Below, piece after piece: positions 19,074 through 29,759 of a stretch of 34,995 nt of DNA (position 1 is its first letter; every line of letters begins with the position of its first letter). The position numbers were made by a program, and so were the translations under genes. A model generated the notes under the pieces. The model saw nothing but the letters and a program-made list of their open reading frames with translations, was not told the DNA's origin and ran no database searches. The stretch comes from Opitutia bacterium (GTDB taxonomy: Bacteria > Verrucomicrobiota > Verrucomicrobiia > Opitutales > Coraliomargaritaceae), in the NCBI GenBank assembly GCA_018663485.1, contig JABJQI010000119.1:1-34995 (forward strand), written 5' to 3'.

Positions 19074-20195
19074 TTATAGAGGTATTTCTATGTAGAATAC
19101 ATTGCCTTCACCATCCTCTCGCTCCCGCACGCCGATGTCGCCATTGCAGAGGTCAACCAAGCGCTTTACAATCGATAGACCGATTCCATGAGAGGAGCTG
19201 TTGCCAATCGGGGTTTCGGTGCTTTTTGCGAATTTCGTAAAGATTATCTCGCTGTTTTCAGGGCTAATTACATGGGCATTGTCGCGGACTTCGAAACGGA
19301 AGCCGTTTGGCTGCAATTGGGATGGCATCAGATGGACGATGACTTCCGAGTTGTTTCGCGAGTATTTAACGGCATTACTGATGATATTATCAAACATGCC
19401 AGTTAAAATCCGTTGGCTGATATGCACCATTGGCTCAAATGTCGGCTTATAGGTGAGGCGAATCGACTTCTCGTTCGATTGAACGGCATTTAGTTGCACC
19501 AAATGGGCGACAATCTCTGCGACATTTATCTGAGCTTCAGTGAGTTCTGGATTCTCACCTTGGTTGCGTACCTCTTTGTCGAGGATTTCGTTAACGAACT
19601 CAGTCATGCCTCTGGCGCTTTGACGTGTCAATTCTAGCATCGAGGAGAGTTGCTGCGAGTCGTGCTTGCCCTCTTCAATGTCCTCGATCATCAGTGTGGC
19701 TAACCCATCGATCGCACCAGTCGGGTTTTTAATGTCATGCGCGAGTGTCGTTAGCAGCTCTGTTTTCTGCTGGTAAAGTGCTTTCAGTTGTTGGCGCACT
19801 TGATTGAGGCTGATGTGTGTCTGTACGCGGGCGAGCAACTCTTCTCGAATGAGAGGTTTTTTGATATAATCAACCCCGCCTGCTACAAAAGCGCTGACTA
19901 AATCGGTAACTTCGGTGGCAGCGGTCAAGAATATGATTGGGATCGACTTGGTTGCTTTGTCAGATTTGAGCATTTTGCATACCGTTAAACCATCCAGCCC
20001 TGGCATCATAATATCCATTAGGATGAGTGCGGGTTTTTGCTCTCTGGCGATTTCGATAGCTTCGTCTCCTTGTATCGATAGAATGACGGACATGCCTTCT
20101 AGGCGTAATATCTCAGCCACTAATTCCAGATTGTGAGGCTCGTCATCTACGATAAGGATTTTGGTTTGTTCAATTGCGTTTACTGAGGTATCCAT
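19074..20195 (-). CDS. Hybrid protein: N-terminal receiver plus HisKA/HATPase histidine kinase
   Basis: KILIVDDEPHNLELVAEIL, ALILMDIMMPGLDGL, TTLAHDIKNPTGAIDG, GIGLSIVKRLVDLCNG. Confidence 0.9.
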   Translation of the reverse strand: MDTSVNAIEQTKILIVDDEPHNLELVAEILRLEGMSVILSIQGDEAIEIAREQKPALILMDIMMPGLDGLTVCKMLKSDKATKSIPIIFLTAATEVTDLVSAFVAGGVDYIKKPLIREELLARVQTHISLNQVRQQLKALYQQKTELLTTLAHDIKNPTGAIDGLATLMIEDIEEGKHDSQQLSSMLELTRQSARGMTEFVNEILDKEVRNQGENPELTEAQINVAEIVAHLVQLNAVQSNEKSIRLTYKPTFEPMVHISQRILTGMFDNIISNAVKYSRNNSEVIVHLMPSQLQPNGFRFEVRDNAHVISPENSEIIFTKFAKSTETPIGNSSSHGIGLSIVKRLVDLCNGDIGVREREDGEGNVFYIEIPL

Positions 20196-21047
20196 TCGCT
20201 GTGCTTATTGTTTAAGTTAGAATAAAAATAACGCTTTTAATTGTTAAGGTCCTCGAATATTAATGCGAGGATTGATTAACGTTAGTGAGCGTATCGAACC
20301 GATTCTCAAAGCCGATGCAGGCGATCTTGCTCTTTGGGAGCTTAATTGCCGAAAATAATCGTCTATTCTATGATCCACTGATAGCTGCCTTTTTTGAGGA
20401 TTAGGGATAACTGTATTATGCTTAAGCGCCTCAAACTCAGCCGAGTCTTGCAGCGAAGTTTTAGCTAGATTTTTTCTTATATCGGATCCCGTGTGCTTCT
20501 TTAGTTGGTGCAGAGGGAGGCGCGCTCCGCGGAAAATTGTACCATGCCGAGGACGCAGTTCTTTGCCGTCGATTGTACGTATCAAGTCAGTAGACTGGTC
20601 TGTTCCGTGGGGCGGTCGACTTGAACGCCGCAGTGCCACCATGTGTACTTTTGACTATCCCCGCTTCACTCACGTAACTAATGACCTTTGCTCGGTCGAA
20701 ATTGGGGACGTCGGATTGCGCGGTGATGTTTTTGGACGGGGCTAGTAAGGTATTTTTTGGGGGCTAGGCAGTTTAGCGCGTGTATTGCATAGCCATTAGT
20801 AATCGTCATTGATAACATGATAAATCTGTAAATCTGCTGGTTGAGAGAATGAGGTTGGTCGCGTCTATCACTGGGGGTAGCAACAACAGGCAGACGAGAC
20901 CTTGAATATCGCGCATTTTACTCTTTCCAAGTCAATGCACGCCCAGAGATGCAATTGTCTTTCATGCGCGGCGCTTTTTTTCAAAGCGTTGAACTTGCGG
21001 AGCCGAGCTGTTTGACTTCTATGATACACCATTCATCTCTTGTTTTT

Positions 21048-22508
21048 ATGAAATCTAAATCCTTTCTGTTGTTTAGTGGTATCCTAGTTGCTTCGTCAAT
21101 TGCGGCGGCTCCTCTCCAAAAGCTTCGAGTCATTGAAGACTCTAGGGCGGTAAGCGCAATCGGGGAGGTGCCAGTCGTCTCGTATGCCGATGTACTGGAT
21201 CGGGCGACACCATCGGTTGTCGCGGTGTATTCATCACAAGTTATTCAGCCATCGTATTACCAAAGTGCGCCGCAGGGTATTCAGGATTTATTTCGCCAGT
21301 GGGGGCGTCCACTGCCAGGCACTGAGGCCGATCGAAAAGAGCGTCTCGAGCGTGTCGGGGTCGGCTCCGGAGTGATTATCTCACAGGATGGCTACATCGT
21401 GACAAATCACCATGTGATACAATTACAACATGGCAAAGCGGCAGATGAGATTCGTGTGCGTCTGAGCGATGGTACTGAGTATGTGGCGACACTGATCGGC
21501 TCCGATCAGAAGACTGATGTCGCAATTTTGAAAATCGAGCCCGACGAGTCTCTGCCGATTGTAACGATTGCCGATAGTGCCAAGCTGCGTGTCGGCGATA
21601 TTGTATTTGCGATCGGCAACCCGTTAGATGTTGGACTCACTGCTACGCGTGGAATTATCTCAGCGCTCGGGCGTGATTCGTCTGGTATTCTCGGACCCGG
21701 TGCATACGAGGATTTTATTCAGACTGATGCGTCAGTGAATTTGGGGAATTCTGGCGGCGCATTGATCGATGCTGCGGGCCGGTTGGTTGGAATTAATACT
21801 GCGATAGTCTCTGGTTCGGGGGGTAGTATCGGCATCGGCTTTGCGATTCCGTCCAATATGGTTATGAATGTAGTGACGAATCTGATTGAGTCTGGCGAAG
21901 TGCCACGGGGCTTGCTCGGATTGATCCCTGTGAATTTGACCCCAGATTTGGCAGATGCCTTTGGCTTGCCATCTACCCGTGGTGCGTTGGTCAACCAAGT
22001 CCAAGTTGGCTCGCCGGCAGAAGATGGCGGGATTCGTCACGGCGATATTATTCTGAAAGTCGATACTGTAGTGATCGAATCGGCACCACAACTGCGGCTG
22101 GTAGTTTCGCAAATGCGGCCGGGGCGTGAAGTGACTGTCACACTAGTGCGTCTAAATGAAACGCTAACGTTACCAGTGGTGCTAGGTAGCTTGAGTGGCT
22201 CAGTTGCGAGTGCTTATTTAGAGCAGGGTATTCTTGATGGTATGCTGCTTCAGCCGATTAATAAGCGCATACGCAAAGGGCTCTCTCTACCCAATGAAAT
22301 CGATGGCGTGTTGGTCAGTGACGTACTTGCCGAGTCTCTGTATGCGGATGTCTTCACTCGTGGAATGGTCATTCTTGAAGTGAATGGCGCAGCAGTGACA
22401 ACACTCGAGGCACTTGAGGCGCAACTTCAGGTAGGCAAGAATCGTTTGTATGTTTGGCATAACGGCACGCATCACTTTATCGTGCTCAAAATTCAGCGAC
22501 AAAACTAA
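21048..22508 (+). CDS. degQ: DegQ/HtrA-type serine protease with PDZ domains
   Basis: GVGSGVIISQDGYIVTNHHVI (His), TDVAILKIE (Asp), NLGNSGGALID (Ser), PDZ region GALVNQVQVGSPAEDGGIRHGDIILKVD. ORF opens at 20949, but MKSKSFLLFSGILVASSIAAAP at 21048 looks like the signal peptide. Confidence 0.9.
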   Translation: MKSKSFLLFSGILVASSIAAAPLQKLRVIEDSRAVSAIGEVPVVSYADVLDRATPSVVAVYSSQVIQPSYYQSAPQGIQDLFRQWGRPLPGTEADRKERLERVGVGSGVIISQDGYIVTNHHVIQLQHGKAADEIRVRLSDGTEYVATLIGSDQKTDVAILKIEPDESLPIVTIADSAKLRVGDIVFAIGNPLDVGLTATRGIISALGRDSSGILGPGAYEDFIQTDASVNLGNSGGALIDAAGRLVGINTAIVSGSGGSIGIGFAIPSNMVMNVVTNLIESGEVPRGLLGLIPVNLTPDLADAFGLPSTRGALVNQVQVGSPAEDGGIRHGDIILKVDTVVIESAPQLRLVVSQMRPGREVTVTLVRLNETLTLPVVLGSLSGSVASAYLEQGILDGMLLQPINKRIRKGLSLPNEIDGVLVSDVLAESLYADVFTRGMVILEVNGAAVTTLEALEAQLQVGKNRLYVWHNGTHHFIVLKIQRQN

Positions 22509-22618
22509 TTAAGTAGAGTAGTCGCATTATTTTCGACTCGGCCTTGTTGACCCGAGTGATCATGCAAATCTTCCATAACAGCAAACAGGTGACACTCTGC
22601 GCTGCCTGTGATTTTATA

Positions 22619-22825
22619 CTACTTGCTCGTTATGCGACGCATCATACCTGCGCGTACGATTAAAACAGTTGGTTCATTGGGATCGTTTGACAGTTTCAAC
22701 ATCGAACAGGGCACGCCGAATTCAAATTTGCCGGCTTGGTTGCTTCGCTTGATATCTGGGTGCACTTGATTATATAGCGCCAACTGTTTTCCAGAGTGCT
22801 TCAATTTGTGCGACGTCGATTTCAT
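22619..22825 (-). CDS. Possible small protein overlapping the aroB 3' end
   Basis: ORF ...YNQVHPDIKRSNQAGKFEFGVPCSMLKLSNDPNEPTVLIVRAGMMRRITSK; protein-like composition, no family recognised. Confidence 0.3.
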   Translation of the reverse strand: MKSTSHKLKHSGKQLALYNQVHPDIKRSNQAGKFEFGVPCSMLKLSNDPNEPTVLIVRAGMMRRITSK

Positions 22826-23864
22826 TAGTGGTCACGGCATGCCCCAGTTTTTGCATACTAATTAAGCGTAGACGACCGTTGCGGTTTTTTTTGTCGCGCT
22901 GCATCGCGGCTATCAAGTCAGAGATCGGTAGGGCGGCCTTTAGACTTGTTGGTAACGCGCACTTCTTGAGTAGTGCATTGGCGCGGGCGATGTCGCAGTC
23001 GTCAATTTGGCCGAGTTGAACTGAAAGTTGGGTGGCGAGGTTGAGGCCGATGGCAACGGCTTCACCGTGTAAATACTGTCCATAGCCTGCGACGTTCTCG
23101 ATCGCATGAGCAAAGCTGTGACCGAGGTTAAGCAGGGCGCGTCCTCCCGTGACAGCGGTCTCCTCTTCGTCATCGGCGACGATTTCGGCTTTGATCACGC
23201 AGCATCGACGGACGATGGCTGCGAGTTCAGGGGAGCTTGCGGTGAGGGGAGGCATTTGCTCTAGTTCTTTGAAGAAATCCAAGTCGAAGAGCATGCCATA
23301 TTTGATGACCTCAGCCATGCCTGCAGCGAATTCGCGCGCTGGTAAAGTTTCGAGTAGTCGAGTCTCGAGATAGACGGCTTTGGGCTGCCAAAATGCGCCG
23401 ACTAGATTTTTACCTTCAGGCAGGTTAATACCGGTTTTTCCACCGACTGAGCTGTCGACCATCGATAGGAGGGTGGTTGGGATTTGGTAAAAATCAATGC
23501 CTCGCAGATAGCTAGCTGCCACGTAGCCAGAGAGGTCGCCGATTACGCCACCACCAAATGCGAATAATGCACAGTCACGGTTAGCAGATTGCAGCGCGAG
23601 GAAGCTGAGGGCTTGGCTGAAGAATTCGACCGACTTAGTCTTTTCGCCAGACGGCAGGCTGAGTATTTCGGTATCTTCGAAACCGGCCTGAGCAAGGACG
23701 TCAGGTTGAGCGGCGAGCACTTTGGCATCGCTGAGCACACGGACAGTGCGGCCAGCCGCGCGTAGGGCCGCGACGTCGTTTTTCAACGCACTCAGACTGT
23801 CGCTGAAATGAATTGAATACGCGCGTTCGGCGAGTTCGACGGTGAGTGGTGCGATGGTGCTCAT
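22770..23864 (-). CDS. aroB: 3-dehydroquinate synthase
   Basis: FGGGVIGDLSGYVAASYLRGIDFYQIPTTLLSMVDSSVGGKTGINLPEGKNLVGAFWQPKAV. Confidence 0.97.
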   Translation of the reverse strand: MSTIAPLTVELAERAYSIHFSDSLSALKNDVAALRAAGRTVRVLSDAKVLAAQPDVLAQAGFEDTEILSLPSGEKTKSVEFFSQALSFLALQSANRDCALFAFGGGVIGDLSGYVAASYLRGIDFYQIPTTLLSMVDSSVGGKTGINLPEGKNLVGAFWQPKAVYLETRLLETLPAREFAAGMAEVIKYGMLFDLDFFKELEQMPPLTASSPELAAIVRRCCVIKAEIVADDEEETAVTGGRALLNLGHSFAHAIENVAGYGQYLHGEAVAIGLNLATQLSVQLGQIDDCDIARANALLKKCALPTSLKAALPISDLIAAMQRDKKNRNGRLRLISMQKLGHAVTTNEIDVAQIEALWKTVGAI

Positions 23865-23952
23865 GTTAGTCGTTGTTGCGGGCTCGAGCCTACTCGATCT
23901 CCAGTAGGGCTAAAAGCTAAAATGGAAGGTGCGGCCTTTGCAAGCAAAGCCC

Positions 23953-24879
23953 CTACGCGTCATCAGTAATTCCAAAAATGGCGTTAGCGTAGTTTTTCGC
24001 CGAGAAGGGTTGCAGATCGTCGGGTTGCTCGCCGAGACCGATGAAGTAAATGGGCAGCTTCAATTCACGGTAGATGCCGACGAGTGCTCCGCCGCGGCTA
24101 GTGCCGTCGAGCTTAGTGATGATCAACCCTGTGAGTGGGAAGGTTTCGTTGAAGACGCGCGCTTGCTCAATCGAGTTGGAGCCGAGACTGCCGTCGACGA
24201 CCAGCCAACTGTGGTGTGGTGCTTTGGGGTCTTGTTTCTGGATGACACGTTTTAATTTTTCGAGCTCTTTCATGAGGTTGCTCTTGGTGTGCAAGCGGCC
24301 TGCTGTGTCGAGAATCACGATGTCTCGGCCTCGGCTTTTGGCGGCTTCATACGCATCAAAGGCGACGGCGGATGAGTCAGCGCCGTGATGGCTGGCGACA
24401 ATATCGATCTTCAGCTGATCGGCCCAGTGTTTGATCTGTTCATTGGCTGCTGCACGGAAAGTGTCGCACGCGCCAATTAGCAGGCTGTATCCTTCATTTT
24501 GATACAAGTGTCCGAGCTTAGCGGTAGTGGTCGTCTTGCCGGAGCCGTTGACGCCGATTAGGCATATGACCTCGGGCTTGTGTTGGCCGACGGTGACGAT
24601 GCCTTCAGAGCCTTCGAGCACGCGGGTGAGCACGGTCGCGCCGATTTTGGCCGCGTCTTGGCCGCGAATTTGCTTGTCGGCCTTGTAGGCAGCTTGAATC
24701 TCTTCGATGATTTCTTCTACGGTTTCGACGCCGAAGTCGGCAGTGTAGAGGGCTTCTTCGAGTTGATTGAGTGCGCCTTGATCCAGCTTGGCGCCTGAGA
24801 AAATATCATCAAAGGCTTTGTGGAAAGTAGGGGTCTGGCGCTTGAGCCCCTCTTTGAATTTTTTAAAGAGACTACGCAT
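23953..24879 (-). CDS. ftsY: Signal recognition particle receptor FtsY
   Basis: VICLIGVNGSGKTTTTAKLGHL, DTFRAAANEQIKHWAD, IVILDTAGRLHTKSNLMKELEKL, TKLDGTSRGGALVGI. Confidence 0.97.
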   Translation of the reverse strand: MRSLFKKFKEGLKRQTPTFHKAFDDIFSGAKLDQGALNQLEEALYTADFGVETVEEIIEEIQAAYKADKQIRGQDAAKIGATVLTRVLEGSEGIVTVGQHKPEVICLIGVNGSGKTTTTAKLGHLYQNEGYSLLIGACDTFRAAANEQIKHWADQLKIDIVASHHGADSSAVAFDAYEAAKSRGRDIVILDTAGRLHTKSNLMKELEKLKRVIQKQDPKAPHHSWLVVDGSLGSNSIEQARVFNETFPLTGLIITKLDGTSRGGALVGIYRELKLPIYFIGLGEQPDDLQPFSAKNYANAIFGITDDA

Positions 24880-24890
24880 TCGTCGATTAC

Positions 24891-25349
24891 TTAGTCCGCT
24901 GCTTTACGCAGAGGTCGTGTTATTTTGTCCTTCATCTTATCGAGAATCCCGTTGATGAAGCGCTTAGAGTCAGGATTAGAGAAGATCTTACTTAGATCGA
25001 TCGCTTCGTTGATACTGACGATCGGTGGGATGTCGGTGCGGTATAGGAGCTCGTAAATAGCGAGACGCAGGATGGCGAGGTCGACTTTGGCGATACGATC
25101 AAAGGTCCAGTTATTGGCGTGTTCGTTGATGTGGCCATCGATGACTTCGATATTTTCAATGGTTCCGAGTGCGAGCTCTTCGGCAAAGGCGTAATAGGCG
25201 CGATCTTCTTCCTGGTTCTCAAAGAACTGGCAGATGTCGTCCGCTAGGACTTCCGGCTTGTTCGATTCCCATTGGTAGAGGAACTGCACGGTACTCATGC
25301 GGTTCTCACGGCGTTGTGAGCGGCGGGTTACTGGTTCGTTGTCTTCCAT
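24891..25349 (-). CDS. nusB: Transcription antitermination factor NusB
   Basis: TRRSQRRENRMSTVQFLYQWE, LAILRLAIYELLYRTDIPPIVSINEAIDLSKIFSNPDSKRFINGILDKM. Confidence 0.93.
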   Translation of the reverse strand: MEDNEPVTRRSQRRENRMSTVQFLYQWESNKPEVLADDICQFFENQEEDRAYYAFAEELALGTIENIEVIDGHINEHANNWTFDRIAKVDLAILRLAIYELLYRTDIPPIVSINEAIDLSKIFSNPDSKRFINGILDKMKDKITRPLRKAAD

Positions 25350-25804
25350 TTTTGTGTAAATTGAGCCATTTCGAGGGCTGCTTGGGCAAATTCTTTGCCA
25401 CGATTGATGGTTTCTCCGGCGCGAGCCTCTGCTTGTGCGAGGTCGTTGACGACCAGGATGCCGTTGATAACAGGTACTTTTTGAGTAATACTGACATTAA
25501 GTAAGGCAGTGGCAGTACTGTCACCAATGATCTCGTGGTGATTGGTGTCACCAGCGATGACGACGCCGATCACAATAATGGCGTCGAATTGAGAGTGCTG
25601 CGCGAGTGCCGAGGCCGCATAGGGGAGCTCGGCGGCTCCAGGGACGCGTTCGATCAGGGGAGCTTCGGCACTTGCTGCGGTGAGTGTGACACTGGCATGC
25701 CGAACAAGCGAATCGACCAAGGCTTCGTTATAGCGCGAGGCAATGATGGCAAAGCGCAGGCCACTGCCGTCTATTTGTTGGATACTTGGAATGTCGAGAC
25801 TCAT
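25328..25804 (-). CDS. ribH: 6,7-dimethyl-8-ribityllumazine synthase
   Basis: RFAIIASRYNEALVDSLVRHA, RVPGAAELPYAASALA, DAIIVIGVVIAGDTNHHEII, PVINGILVVNDLAQAEAR. Confidence 0.95.
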   Translation of the reverse strand: MSLDIPSIQQIDGSGLRFAIIASRYNEALVDSLVRHASVTLTAASAEAPLIERVPGAAELPYAASALAQHSQFDAIIVIGVVIAGDTNHHEIIGDSTATALLNVSITQKVPVINGILVVNDLAQAEARAGETINRGKEFAQAALEMAQFTQKWKTTNQ

Positions 25805-25819
25805 TAAGGTAGATGACTA

Positions 25820-25934
25820 AGAACGCCGAACCTTGAACATTCAACGTCGAACTTCGTATACCTCTGGTCTGAAGTAGTGCGCCTCCTCAAAATCAACAAT
25901 TCGATGTTGGACCTCGGACGTTCGATGTTCTTAG
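25820..25934. repeat. Period-7 repeat element with two converging inverted heptamer arrays
   Basis: Left 25820-25854: agaacgc cgaacct tgaacat tcaacgt cgaactt. Right 25900-25934: ttcgatg ttggacc tcggacg ttcgatg ttcttag. 45-bp core. Confidence 0.85.
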
Positions 25935-27059
<1,125 letters not shown>

Positions 27060-27071
27060 GCTAGAAAGTGG

Positions 27072-27090
27072 AAGCGGCATCCTGCCGCTT
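27072..27090. repeat. REP-like hairpin AAGCGGCA-tcc-TGCCGCTT between convergent genes
   Basis: 8-bp perfect arms, 3-nt loop; followed by AAGCG...CGCTT imperfect pairing near 27103-27125. Confidence 0.75.
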
Positions 27091-27126
27091 GCACGATGGA
27101 TGAGAAAAGCGGCTGAAAGCACGCTT

Positions 27127-27759
27127 CTACTGTAAACTGCTTGGCAACATTAAGTCAGTTTCGCGGCTGAGCCAGTGGCAGAGGTTACGACTGATCTGTG
27201 CGCACGCCACAAGCTGTTCGGGGGCGGCACTGTCGGGCGTGGGTTGGTTGATGAGTTGTTTGGCTGAATAGCGTAGGTTTTCGGGGAGCTCAGGCCACCA
27301 TGCTTCGCGCACCGGATAGCCTTCTTCTTTGAGTAGGATGTAGATCGCTTTTAAAAAAACAATCGCTGGGAGTGCGCGCTCGGCGAAGGCGTCTAGGGTG
27401 CGTTCGGTAATATGGTAAAGCGCTGCGGGGTCCGCCATGTGCAAGCCATTTTGAGCAATGAGCGCACAGAAATCGGAGGCGTGTTGTAGTTTGCGATACG
27501 ATTGGCCGATCGCGCTATGGCGGTGTACGAGTTGGTAGTCTTTTACGAAACGAGCCGTGCCCTGCTTTGAGGTTTCCAGCTGTATGTCGGCGGTATCGAA
27601 CAAATCAGGTTCGGTACTCTGCGAGCGGTTCTTCGAGAGTCGCTTGAGGCAAAGAAAGGTGCCGCTCTCTGCGGTGAGAATGTCGATTCTGTGGAAGGAC
27701 TCGCCATTGGCAGCGATGCGCAGTACCAGCGCGCGTTCGGTCACCGCGGGTGCGCTCAT
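27127..27759 (-). CDS. recO: RecO-like DNA repair protein
   Basis: N-terminal OB-like start (TERALVLRIAANGESFHRIDILTAESGTFLCLKRLSK) and helical C-terminal region; low conservation. Confidence 0.5.
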   Translation of the reverse strand: MSAPAVTERALVLRIAANGESFHRIDILTAESGTFLCLKRLSKNRSQSTEPDLFDTADIQLETSKQGTARFVKDYQLVHRHSAIGQSYRKLQHASDFCALIAQNGLHMADPAALYHITERTLDAFAERALPAIVFLKAIYILLKEEGYPVREAWWPELPENLRYSAKQLINQPTPDSAAPEQLVACAQISRNLCHWLSRETDLMLPSSLQ

Positions 27760-28427
27760 CCCGTGGCACTGGCTTCTGCCGGATTGTTGATCAGTACGGT
27801 TTCGCCGCTCGCGCGATTCGGCACCACTGCGCCGCCGGAGATGATGAGCTTCATACCGTCGGTAATCGCCATGTCCAAGCGTGTGATGTCTTCTTCGGGT
27901 AGCATTAGCAGGAAACCACTGGTTGGATTGGGCGTGGTGGGCACGAAGACGTTGACGATATGTTCGTCGGTGAGATCTTGTGTTTCGCCGCTAGCGGTAC
28001 TGGTGAGGAAGCCGAGCACGTAGCAACGCTTACGCGGGTATTCGATGAGGACGACTTCCTGGAAGACGGCCTTCTTTTGCTGGCTGAAGGTCTGCACGAT
28101 TTGTTGAACGGATCGGTAGACCGTGCTGACGAAGGGTAATCGATCCAGCAGAAGTTCCATGCTGTTGAGGAGGATACGGCCGATAAAGATGCGCGAGCCG
28201 TAGCCGAGTAAGGTGATGAGCAGTAACACGACCAGCACGGAAATGAACTCAAGGCCGAGCTGCACGACGGGCATCAATTTGAATTCCGGATCTAAGAACC
28301 AGAAGAAGTATTTACTGGCGGGTGTGCCGATTTTATCGAGCAGGAAGCGGATGGCAATCATCGTCACGCCGAGTGGCAGAATGACGACGATGCCAGTGAT
28401 AAATGCATTTCGTAGAGAGCGTAACAT
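27756..28427 (-). CDS. DUF502 family membrane protein
   Basis: MLRSLRNAFITGIVVILPLGVTMIAIRFLLDKIG, LPFVSTVYRSVQQIVQTF, VNVFVPTTPNPTSGFLLMLPEEDI. ORF track start 28613 is too long; ATG at 28427 preferred. Confidence 0.9.
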   Translation of the reverse strand: MLRSLRNAFITGIVVILPLGVTMIAIRFLLDKIGTPASKYFFWFLDPEFKLMPVVQLGLEFISVLVVLLLITLLGYGSRIFIGRILLNSMELLLDRLPFVSTVYRSVQQIVQTFSQQKKAVFQEVVLIEYPRKRCYVLGFLTSTASGETQDLTDEHIVNVFVPTTPNPTSGFLLMLPEEDITRLDMAITDGMKLIISGGAVVPNRASGETVLINNPAEASATG

Positions 28428-28545
28428 ATTAAAAATAGACCTGTCTGCAAATTGAAAGCGGAAATTTAGAGAGAGGCGAGCCTTCATGCTCGTAGGTTGA
28501 GTGGTTTCACTTGCTATGCTTAAATTGCGCCTTCTATTGGGTACG

Positions 28546-29124
28546 ATGAAGAGCCTACAGCACGAGTATGATGGTTTGATTTTCGATCTGGACGGCACCT
28601 TGGCCGATACCATGCCGACGCATTTTGTCGCTTGGTCTCGGTCGATGGCGGAGCACGGATTAGTGCTATCCGAGGAGCGTTTTTACGCGCTCGGTGGCGT
28701 GCCTGCGTCGGAAATTATTGAGCTGCTGGCTAAAGAGCAGGGTCAAGTGGTTGATGCGGTCGCGATCGCGGAGGCGAAAGAAGCGTTGTTCATGGGGCTG
28801 TTGGGCGCGGTGCAACCAGTGCTCCCGGTGCTAGCAATTGCCGAGTTTTATAGCGAGCATCTGCCGATGGCGATTGCTACGGGCAGCCCCAAATGGATGG
28901 CGGAGCGGATACTCAAGTCGCTGGGGATCCGTGACTGGTTTGGCGCGGTGGTCGGTTCGGAGTGCGTGGCCAATTCAAAGCCAGCGCCAGATGCCTACCT
29001 GCGCGCGGCCGAGTTGATTGGCGTCGATCCGCAGCGCTGCCATGCGTTTGAAGATACAGCGCTAGGCATTCAAGCCGCGCAAAATGCAGGCATGGTGGTG
29101 GTGGACATTCATACGCTGCTGTGA
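28546..29124 (+). CDS. HAD-family phosphatase, beta-phosphoglucomutase-like
   Basis: DGLIFDLDGTLADTMPTHFVAW, MAIATGSPKW, SKPAPDAYLRAAELIGV, AFEDTALGIQAAQNAGM. Confidence 0.92.
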   Translation: MKSLQHEYDGLIFDLDGTLADTMPTHFVAWSRSMAEHGLVLSEERFYALGGVPASEIIELLAKEQGQVVDAVAIAEAKEALFMGLLGAVQPVLPVLAIAEFYSEHLPMAIATGSPKWMAERILKSLGIRDWFGAVVGSECVANSKPAPDAYLRAAELIGVDPQRCHAFEDTALGIQAAQNAGMVVVDIHTLL

Positions 29125-29177
29125 GGGCCGTAAAACCAGTTCAGTCGTTTTATATCAGGTACGTGCGAGCGCTTACT

Positions 29178-29759
29178 CTAACGGCGACGAAGCACCACAG
29201 CGGCCAGTACGCAGCAACCAGAGAGCAGAGCGTATGTACGGGGCTCGGGGACGACGGCGACAATTAATGAGGCAAGTTCAAATCCGTTACCTGAGTGGAA
29301 GCCGAAAGTGGCATCGGTATTGGCGGCAAGCGTTGTGCCAGATGCGAATATAAAAGAGTTTGAACCAATGATGGTCGTGATTCCTGCAATGGTTAAGAAG
29401 GCTTCGTCGGCTCCAAACTCGGTGAGTTCGATTGAAACGAAATCGACGTTTTGATTGAAGCTGAATGTCATGAACTCCGCACCATCTGTGGATTGATTGT
29501 CAAACTGGTTCGTGATATCGCCTGATGGCATTGCGTTGATGCCAAACCCGGCAGCGGGGGTCGAGTTAAACGTTCCTGAACTCGCAGTGGCTGTCAGGGT
29601 GAGCCCCCCTGCGATAGTTGATCCCGATGCCAAATTATCGAAATCCGCTTGGGCCTGTCCTGCGCTTGTATTACTGCCGAATGTAAAAGTCTGTGCGGAG
29701 GCTGATAGGTTGAATGCCGCAATTGTAATGAGGGCGATAAGATGTGTCTGTGGGTTCAT
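29178..29759 (-). CDS. PEP-CTERM sorting-domain protein
   Basis: N-terminal signal peptide and C-terminal VVPEPRTYALLSGCCVLAAVVLRRR. Confidence 0.85.
   Translation of the reverse strand: MNPQTHLIALITIAAFNLSASAQTFTFGSNTSAGQAQADFDNLASGSTIAGGLTLTATASSGTFNSTPAAGFGINAMPSGDITNQFDNQSTDGAEFMTFSFNQNVDFVSIELTEFGADEAFLTIAGITTIIGSNSFIFASGTTLAANTDATFGFHSGNGFELASLIVAVVPEPRTYALLSGCCVLAAVVLRRR

Noticed and set aside
20244-20642. 132-aa minus-strand ORF
   Set aside because: Arg/Ser/Pro-rich composition and no domain; likely spurious.
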